Source: a bacterium (GTDB lineage Bacteria; UBP14; UBA6098; B30-G16). From it: a DNA stretch of 29,517 nt. Positions 24,501-29,517 of this stretch are shown here, one piece after another (within the stretch, counting starts at the first letter, position 1; each line of letters begins with the position of its first letter). The DNA lies in contig QNEG01000001.1 in assembly GCA_003645115.1 (NCBI GenBank), positions 1-29,517 on the forward strand, in the 5' to 3' direction. Position numbers and translations under genes: made by a program. Under the pieces are notes generated by a model. That model was not told the origin of the DNA and did not search any database. It saw only the letters and a list, made by a program, of their open reading frames with translations.

Positions 24501-26323
24501 ATACTTTTATTCTTCGCATAGATAAAAATCCACCGGAAATTTTATCTATAAATCCATTACCCGATGACGAATTATATCAGATAACGAATAGCTGGAAAAT
24601 AGTGCTCGAGGACAATCTTTCTGGAATAGATTGGCGAAGTCTATCTTTTCTGGTGAATGGAAACTTGTTCACTATCGCCGACGAGGCTCTTAATGTTCGA
24701 GCAGATACACTGATTTTTAATCCCGGAATGGCAGGAATCACTTATTATAACGATACTATTCGATGTGCGATTTATACCTCCGATAAATCATTTCATTGTG
24801 CAAACACGCTGGATACAATGTGGACATATACCTTGTTTACTCCCGATTTCTGGTGGGAATTAATAAAGCCTCAGGGAGTATCCGCCTGTGAAACAGTGGA
24901 GGTTCAAGTGGTATTTCATACAAATTTCGATATAGATTTTGATTCGCTTTTCACCGCTATCAGCAACAATTCATTCAATCATTCTCATCGAGGAGATACA
25001 TTGAATATCGATATTCCCGCCAGTTTCCTGATTTCTGGGGTAAATACACTAACCGTATGGAATATCACCGATGAGGAGCACATAGTTTCACTGCCGGAAA
25101 GTATATTTGTCCCCATTTTGTATGATGGATTGCCACCGAGGATATTACCGATATATCCTGCGCCGGGACAGCAAATCAGCTCCGAGAGTTCAGTAATCGC
25201 TCTGGTGGAGGACAATTACACTGGAGTGGATAGGTCTGGTGTAATAATCGAGTTCGATGGTGCGTCATACTTTCCTGACTCTATAAACTGGCAGGGCGAT
25301 ACATTGATTTTTCCGTTGCCCGAACAATTATTGGGAGATGTGCAAATATGTATCACCGCATCGGATATGCCGGATAATTGCGAACCGAGGAATACTCGTA
25401 TTTGCTGGGAATTCACTATCCCAGGTGCCGGTCCAGATATTTCTATTATTCGACCTTATAACTACCAATATACACATAATCCCAGGCAGGATATATTATT
25501 CCAAGTGAATTCAGAAAACCAAATCGACTGGAATACATTGACTATTACAATCGACCAAATCATATATACTCATAATTTAGATTATATAACTATTTCAGGG
25601 GATACAGTTCGTTTCGCACCGAGTCAAAATTGGTCCGATGGAGATACAGTTCGATTTTCCATCGCTATCAGTGATGATATCGGGCTTTCCTCAGCAATTA
25701 GTTCGCAATTTATATGCGATTATTCTGCTCCAGTCTGTTCCGAACCATATCCACAGGGAATCGTTCAAAATATCCCCGACAATATTTCTGTCCGAATCAC
25801 CGATGAAGGTGTTGGTGTTGACCCATTTTCTATCGTATTTCAGATTGAGGATTTATTCATTCCTTACGATAATTATTCATTAACATATGACCACCAAATT
25901 GCCACTTTGGATTTAAATTCGGCTGGAATTCATCTATCCCCACAAGTCGGGATGGACACAGTAAATGTATGCGTGCTGGCAACAGATTTGAATACTAATC
26001 TGGGAATTCCAAATGTGATGGAAAATTATTGTTTCTGGTTCCTGCCTGTTAAGGGCGGATGTTCGGTAAATCCGAAAACTTTCACTCCTAATAACGATGG
26101 TTTCAATGATATAGTGACATTTGAGGTATATTCTGACTATGAGATTTTAGTTAAATTATTTACTTTGGAAGGTGCATTGGTGAATAAATTATATGGAAAC
26201 TACACCATTACCTGGGATGGAACAGATAACAACGGTAAACCAGCACCACCGGGTCCATATATTTATACTGTGGAATCACGGGGGAAAAATTTATGCAAAG
26301 GCACTATTATTATTGCCAGATAG
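21521..26323 (+). CDS. Second giant surface protein with Ig-like pairs and type B (CHU_C) sorting domain; probable AUU start
   Basis: About 1,600 residues if translation starts at ATT 21521, which gives signal peptide (M)TNISGIKQILVLLLIVLFGFIYG. The frame is open further upstream to an ATG at 21467, inside the lipoprotein gene, but that start has only a distant AAGGAG (13 nt) and would put 18 extra residues before the signal peptide. Residues about 30-330 form the N-terminal domain shared with 3326 and 12100 (IPSFWQAFE, LVGQGILIGF, LRWNPVPLPPG, TYYGIG). From about 408 to 1511 lie one leading Ig-like domain and five A-B pairs. Residues about 1512-1600 are a CHU_C domain (KTFTPNNDGFND, YTITWDGTDNNGK, YIYTVESRG). 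It is a shorter paralogue of the 12100 protein, so the two may be partners or alternative fibres at the surface. Confidence 0.9.
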   Translation: MTNISGIKQILVLLLIVLFGFIYGQEVELDKESIYGAGSAKSSILLRTENDSVGAVVRSSGIFSIGTTGGRPLLFGYPYTAQTSHTHFYVDGEVKGNYLDTLVGHPLPAEIITAPHLVDSTIICSWNVAGVEFTQTILPVYVGADPQIKIQYDISNTDHITHSAGLLLFLDTMIDSNDCAPIATPLGYFETEQEFIDDIPSFWQAFEQNPFQPPERLVGQGILIGFEATPPDILVYGDFWNYRTTRWDYTFAGGLYSDSAVLLRWNPVPLPPGTSKTIITYYGIGVADRTIGEISMSMTYPEEILPEGCNGFNPDTFVVTLLISAEDTVGGAIATLNTPDFLRLLDEETLSILPTILMPGDMGSASWQVAVEPSAITQIGTLFVELSSPGYSPTTMRREIRLFAPDGEPPIISLISTIPSPVVRDTLTVRFDVSDDSEVDFSSTTITLDGEEIPAEIAGTNIIISLSDLSEGIHQLIVDNISDIYGCESEPYEISLDVELPPAPELTILSPEPGTFSSCEEDTIAIHFNSSAPLSMELSHLTIDGEEIPFAIRADTIFTFATSLSEGTHSIHFLATDEFGLSNELEWQYTIDRTSPRLEPFTEIYTLSSPYDPLQYLLDDAISGVDESSITIRCALDEDTFTFIPDSPGITFSSGNLTIIPGETELEFTGCSHFSLWIIVGDNIQSCGPNILDTLAYSMSIPCTPPDIILLEPEGVSACDTVKVIMLMQDDEEIIADSAWVEFEGHRYDLSSHNLILSSDTLIFKLPSTHIPDGDVSIRIGGIEDSWGNEISAGTSISVTIDRTAPEILGIYPEIELTGTETVRFRCFDEVSGISAEQSYIVCNDDTMSIGYGMGFDGENLFVPSAFWLSALVSDTLGVCAHIFDNVSDCEPNYTDTCVEFIVEQSGPASVIIAPPTDVYLGCDTHRVKLLWFDPDGVDRASSSISINGVSNSASSPMFHWTADTVDFDIATIDEDIIEIILTGYDELGFSSVDTFILRIDKNPPEILSINPLPDDELYQITNSWKIVLEDNLSGIDWRSLSFLVNGNLFTIADEALNVRADTLIFNPGMAGITYYNDTIRCAIYTSDKSFHCANTLDTMWTYTLFTPDFWWELIKPQGVSACETVEVQVVFHTNFDIDFDSLFTAISNNSFNHSHRGDTLNIDIPASFLISGVNTLTVWNITDEEHIVSLPESIFVPILYDGLPPRILPIYPAPGQQISSESSVIALVEDNYTGVDRSGVIIEFDGASYFPDSINWQGDTLIFPLPEQLLGDVQICITASDMPDNCEPRNTRICWEFTIPGAGPDISIIRPYNYQYTHNPRQDILFQVNSENQIDWNTLTITIDQIIYTHNLDYITISGDTVRFAPSQNWSDGDTVRFSIAISDDIGLSSAISSQFICDYSAPVCSEPYPQGIVQNIPDNISVRITDEGVGVDPFSIVFQIEDLFIPYDNYSLTYDHQIATLDLNSAGIHLSPQVGMDTVNVCVLATDLNTNLGIPNVMENYCFWFLPVKGGCSVNPKTFTPNNDGFNDIVTFEVYSDYEILVKLFTLEGALVNKLYGNYTITWDGTDNNGKPAPPGPYIYTVESRGKNLCKGTIIIAR
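22742..26053 (+). repeat. Protein-level tandem array of Ig-like A-B pairs in the second giant
   Basis: Eleven Ig-like domains of about 100 residues: one leading domain, then five A-B pairs with the same boundary motifs as in the larger giant (A ends in 'TIDRT' or 'RIDKN'; B ends 'C.PN..DTCVEF' or 'CWEF'). The pairing rule is therefore conserved between paralogues of different repeat number. Confidence 0.75.
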
Positions 26324-26356
26324 AAAAATATTTTTATTAAATAGAGAGGAGCAAGT

Positions 26357-29278
26357 ATGAAAAGAGCAATATTTATTATATCACTATTAAGCATTGTATT
26401 ACTTGCACAGGATGGAATACAATTGGAGAGTGTTAGAGGTGCCGGGATGGGTGAAGCATCGGTAGCACTCGCCGGCGATGCATACACTTCGGCTAATAAT
26501 CCCGCTGGATTGTTCCAATCCAAGAGAATGCAATTGTGCACATCATATTCAAAATTTTTCGCTGGACTCGATGTCGGTTCTATCGCCGAGGGCAATTTTT
26601 TCTTTAATCCACTGCCCGGAAAGTATTTTGCATTCTCGTTGGCAGGTTCATATTTCTTTCAGGATATATTCTCACAAATGCACCTGGATTTATCGGTGGG
26701 AAGAAAATTGCTCCGATTTAAGGAGGGAAATGGTTTCCTCGCTATCGCACTAACTGGAAATATTTATCGTATCGGATATAATATAGATAATGCAGTATAT
26801 GACACACTTCTGGGCGATGACCCCAATGACCCTCTTTGGAACAATGGCACCGACAAAATCGCTTTCGGCGGTGGAGTCAGCGCATTCGCCAGAGTGAAAG
26901 ATGCTACATTCGGACTGAAATTTCTCAACCTCAATGAACCCAATATCGCCATATCTGATGACCCCGCTGGCGCATTACCTCGTAAAATGCGCGCTGGATT
27001 CTCCTATGAATACAGGGATTTTATACTGGGCGCACTGGATATCGAAATGCCACTTCGCTCACCCACTATTCAGGACCCGATGAAACTCGGTTTCGGCGTG
27101 GAGGGAAAACTGCTGGAAAATAAAATCTTACTTCGAACTGGATACAATATGGACATCGGCGAAGGTGGAAAAGGTTCATTCCATCTCGGCTGTGGATTTC
27201 GAAGTCTTACCAGTCATAACATCGGCTTCGATTACGCACTTATATTACCCAGTGGCGAGATTTCCGGACACCCTCACCATAAATTCGCATTGATTTATGG
27301 ATTTCCTATACCACCACCGAAAGAAGTCGATTTAATGGTATTTGCCGATAGTTTATCCACACAACCGAAAATCCTATGTCCGGACTCTGTTGGGACTATC
27401 CGAGCCGTAATCGCTAATTTGGGCAAGGACGATGCAAAAAAATTCTATACGCGTATCTTCTATATCGATGCGGACAGCAATTACGGCTTAATCGAAAAAA
27501 GAAAAATATCGAGTTTGCCCAGCGACGAAACGATGAATTTGGATATCGATTGGATTCCCCCCGAAAAAGGATATTACGATATCTATGTCTCTGTGGATGA
27601 TGTCTCTGACGATGGATTGACTCGTGAAGGTGTTTTACCTGATATAAACACAACCAATAATATCGCCAGTTTCAATGTGCCTGTATTTGCTCCGCCTTCT
27701 ATAGAAAAACCACCTCAATTACTCAAGAGTATGTTGAAATTGTCTGAGATAAATTATATTCGTGAGGAAGTTCCTATGGTGCCTTTTGTGTTTTTCGATA
27801 AGGCAGATACAATGATTTCGGACAGGTTCTTTGCACCGATGCAAGAGGTCAGCAAGAGATTACAAAAAAATCCCAATGCCGCATTGGTCCTTCGTGGTTA
27901 TGTTGACAACCCCAGCGAAGAAGGTGAATTTTCTGATTTAGAATGGCTTGCCAATGCGCGCGCTCGCTCGCTAAAAAGATATTTAATCGAACTGGGAATT
28001 CCCGAAAGACAAATAATAATCGAGGATGCATCGGAATATGATTACACTCAACCTCGAGCCGGAAAGAAAAATCGTCGTCGAACCAGTCAATACGAGGAAA
28101 TGATTGCCGAGGAAAATCGTCGAGTAGAAATCAGAACACAAATAATAGATTTCCCCGACTCTATATTGATATGCTGTGTAAATTATCGAATCGGGGAAAC
28201 AGAGATTCCACCGGAAGGAAAAATAGAAATAGAAAATTCGATGAGACTGACTAAAAATTTGCTGGAACAAAATCCAGATGTAATAATATTATTTCACGGA
28301 ATGAGCACACCCACCGATGGCGCAAAATGGGAGCGTGCATTCGCTCGCGCTGTCAATGTCAGAAATTATGCGGGACAATTAGTATCGCAGCGCACCGCTA
28401 ACAGAATGATGGTGTATGCATCGGCACCGGATACTGCCGATATGGTAGCAATAGTGATGAGCGGAGATGCGACAATTTTCCGACCTCGTGGTTCTGCTCG
28501 CGCCGCTCAAGGATTCCAGGTAGCGGCACGAGAAAAAAATGAAATTCAACTGGAGGGTTTAAAGGTGGATGCGGGAGTAGATTCATACTATATCGCTATA
28601 GTAGATGATATTATGAACGAATTCAAGTTGCTTGCTGCCGGACACGGTTTCCCACCATCTGATATTCCCTGGGATTGGCATGGAAACGATGGTGAACCAC
28701 CAGAACCGAACAAAAATTACTTTGCATATCTATATGTGAAAGATAATGTCGGTCAGATATTGGAAATAAAATCAGAACCTGTAAAAATGAAAATTACTCG
28801 TCAGGAGAAACGAGAGGAACTCATCCTGGTTAATTTCACATTCGGTGGAGCATTTCCGCAATCTCCTTATTTGGAGGGCAGAATGGAACGAATCGCATCG
28901 GATTTTATCCAGAAAGCCGTTCAGCGAAAGACTATATTTAAAGTAGTAGTGGGTGGACATACAGATATTATCGGCAGTCCGGAAGCGAACCAACGATTGA
29001 GTTTGCAGCGAGCAAAACGCGAGGAACGAAATCTTCGCGAATTGTTGATTACGATGTTAAAGCTCAGGGGCGATGCCGAATTGAATATGTGGCTTGCAGA
29101 CCATAATGTCTCTATCGATGTTAAAGGTTTTGGATATTCCAAACCGTATAAAGTTCGAGTCTGGGAAAGAGGTTATTTTAAAGACATATTAATCGGAGAT
29201 AATGATTATCCCGAGGGACGATTTGTAAATCGTAGAGTCGCTCTCGAATACGAAATAATAAAACACTATGAACGATGA
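26357..29278 (+). CDS. PorV/PorQ-like outer-membrane barrel fused to CARDB, FlgD-like and OmpA-like peptidoglycan-binding domains
   Basis: A 973-residue protein with signal peptide MKRAIFIISLLSIVLLA. Residues about 20-320 resemble the PorV/PorQ (UPF0164) outer-membrane barrel: RGAGMGEASVALAGDAYTSA with NNPAGL, then LPRKMRAGFSYEY, LLRTGYN, and a closing FALIYGF. A CARDB-like domain follows (about 325-440). Residues about 476-597 are a first OmpA-like domain (FDKADTMI, LRGYVDN, ANARARSLKRYL, ENRRVEI) and about 600-720 a degenerate second one. Next is a FlgD-type Ig domain (GFPPSDIPWDWHGNDG, about 770-785). Residues about 825-973 are a canonical OmpA domain with GGHTDIIGSPEANQ (Asp870) and LSLQRA, the peptidoglycan-binding pattern. 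GAGAGGAG precedes the ATG. Known T9SS systems use separate barrel (PorV, PorP/SprF) and OmpA-like (PorE) proteins; a single fused polypeptide next to two type B substrates suggests a dedicated anchor or export partner (inference). Confidence 0.88.
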   Translation: MKRAIFIISLLSIVLLAQDGIQLESVRGAGMGEASVALAGDAYTSANNPAGLFQSKRMQLCTSYSKFFAGLDVGSIAEGNFFFNPLPGKYFAFSLAGSYFFQDIFSQMHLDLSVGRKLLRFKEGNGFLAIALTGNIYRIGYNIDNAVYDTLLGDDPNDPLWNNGTDKIAFGGGVSAFARVKDATFGLKFLNLNEPNIAISDDPAGALPRKMRAGFSYEYRDFILGALDIEMPLRSPTIQDPMKLGFGVEGKLLENKILLRTGYNMDIGEGGKGSFHLGCGFRSLTSHNIGFDYALILPSGEISGHPHHKFALIYGFPIPPPKEVDLMVFADSLSTQPKILCPDSVGTIRAVIANLGKDDAKKFYTRIFYIDADSNYGLIEKRKISSLPSDETMNLDIDWIPPEKGYYDIYVSVDDVSDDGLTREGVLPDINTTNNIASFNVPVFAPPSIEKPPQLLKSMLKLSEINYIREEVPMVPFVFFDKADTMISDRFFAPMQEVSKRLQKNPNAALVLRGYVDNPSEEGEFSDLEWLANARARSLKRYLIELGIPERQIIIEDASEYDYTQPRAGKKNRRRTSQYEEMIAEENRRVEIRTQIIDFPDSILICCVNYRIGETEIPPEGKIEIENSMRLTKNLLEQNPDVIILFHGMSTPTDGAKWERAFARAVNVRNYAGQLVSQRTANRMMVYASAPDTADMVAIVMSGDATIFRPRGSARAAQGFQVAAREKNEIQLEGLKVDAGVDSYYIAIVDDIMNEFKLLAAGHGFPPSDIPWDWHGNDGEPPEPNKNYFAYLYVKDNVGQILEIKSEPVKMKITRQEKREELILVNFTFGGAFPQSPYLEGRMERIASDFIQKAVQRKTIFKVVVGGHTDIIGSPEANQRLSLQRAKREERNLRELLITMLKLRGDAELNMWLADHNVSIDVKGFGYSKPYKVRVWERGYFKDILIGDNDYPEGRFVNRRVALEYEIIKHYER

Positions 29279-29517
29279 AAATAATCCTATATTACATCGT
29301 TGTTTTTATATTCTTAACCAGTGTTTTCGCTGGCAATGGGAATTTGATGTATTTTCCCAATGAACCAGTTATATATGGAAATTTCCGATATTATATGTCC
29401 GCTTCTTTCTCCAAGCCATTTTTGGGAATTGGTGATGAATTACACCTTGCCAGGGTGAAAATGTTCACTGGAAATATGAAATTCGGCTCAATTGGATTGG
29501 CTGTCGAGCACTCCGGA
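29275..29517 (+). CDS. Exported, probably outer-membrane protein, 3'-truncated by window edge
   Basis: ATG at 29275 overlaps the previous stop in ATGA, so translation is probably coupled. The 81 visible codons run open to the window end and start with a signal peptide, MKIILYYIVVFIFLTSVFA. The following residues (NLMYFPNEPVIYGNFRYYMS, then FSKPFLGIGDELHLARVKM) alternate like the first strands of an outer-membrane barrel, and the spacing recalls PorV/PorP-type N-termini, but the fragment is too short to assign. Position in the operon suggests a further component of the same surface apparatus. Confidence 0.75.
   Translation, partial: MKIILYYIVVFIFLTSVFAGNGNLMYFPNEPVIYGNFRYYMSASFSKPFLGIGDELHLARVKMFTGNMKFGSIGLAVEHSG

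Noticed and set aside
26324..26335. AAAAATATTTTT dyad after the second giant gene as a terminator
   Set aside because: It is purely A/T, would form a very weak stem with no loop, and the next gene starts 21 nt later with a good ribosome-binding site, so read-through is more likely.
1..29517. CRISPR arrays, tRNA or rRNA genes, insertion sequences, prophage genes
   Set aside because: I saw no regularly spaced direct DNA repeats, no cloverleaf-like or rRNA-like segments, and no transposase, integrase or phage motifs on either strand.

Overview
The window (about 40% G+C by eye) looks like a chromosomal segment from an uncultivated member of the FCB (Fibrobacteres-Chlorobi-Bacteroidetes) group or a neighbouring candidate phylum. 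The reasons are: secreted proteins ending in FlgD-like type A sorting domains (type IX secretion, T9SS), two giant proteins ending in gliding-motility-associated (CHU_C, type B) domains with the FTPNNDG motif, a PorV/PorQ-like outer-membrane barrel, a DUF5683-like protein, and a murI promoter that fits the Bacteroidetes TTTG/TAnnTTTG pattern. I cannot fix the phylum from sequence alone. Every gene I can support lies on the + strand. Only murI is a housekeeping gene; nearly all the rest encodes the cell surface.

Region 1 (1-7693) is a tight cluster. It holds a 5'-truncated secreted multidomain protein, a small DUF5683-like membrane protein, a type A T9SS substrate, and a second multidomain protein. 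The first and last are paralogues that share about 510 C-terminal residues: Ig-like, cohesin-like, a 'DGYD...PPP' module, and a duplicated GWNLV...GYWxF tail. Region 2 (7694-8050) is a non-coding gap with a small structured element flanked by 7-bp direct repeats. Region 3 (8051-11143) is a monocistronic secreted subtilisin-like protease with a strong terminator. Region 4 (11141-12011) is murI with a palindromic promoter region.

Region 5 (12025 to the window end) is a five-gene operon-like array with its own promoter. It encodes a 2,973-residue type B surface protein, a small cysteine-bearing lipoprotein, a second type B surface protein of about 1,600 residues, a PorV-like barrel fused to OmpA-like domains, and the start of another exported protein. 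Gaps are 0-33 nt and the last two genes overlap. I infer that the barrel-OmpA fusion anchors or exports the two giant fibres, by analogy with SprF/PorP/PorE partners of type B substrates in Flavobacterium. The giants consist of strictly alternating A-B pairs of Ig-like domains. The larger one has 2,577 consecutive residues without a lysine.

At the DNA level the window strongly avoids some palindromes. I found GATC twice and GTAC never in 29.5 kb, with aspartate codons switching from GAT to GAC before C. The fourth surface gene of the array appears to start at an AUU codon behind a perfect AGGAGG.
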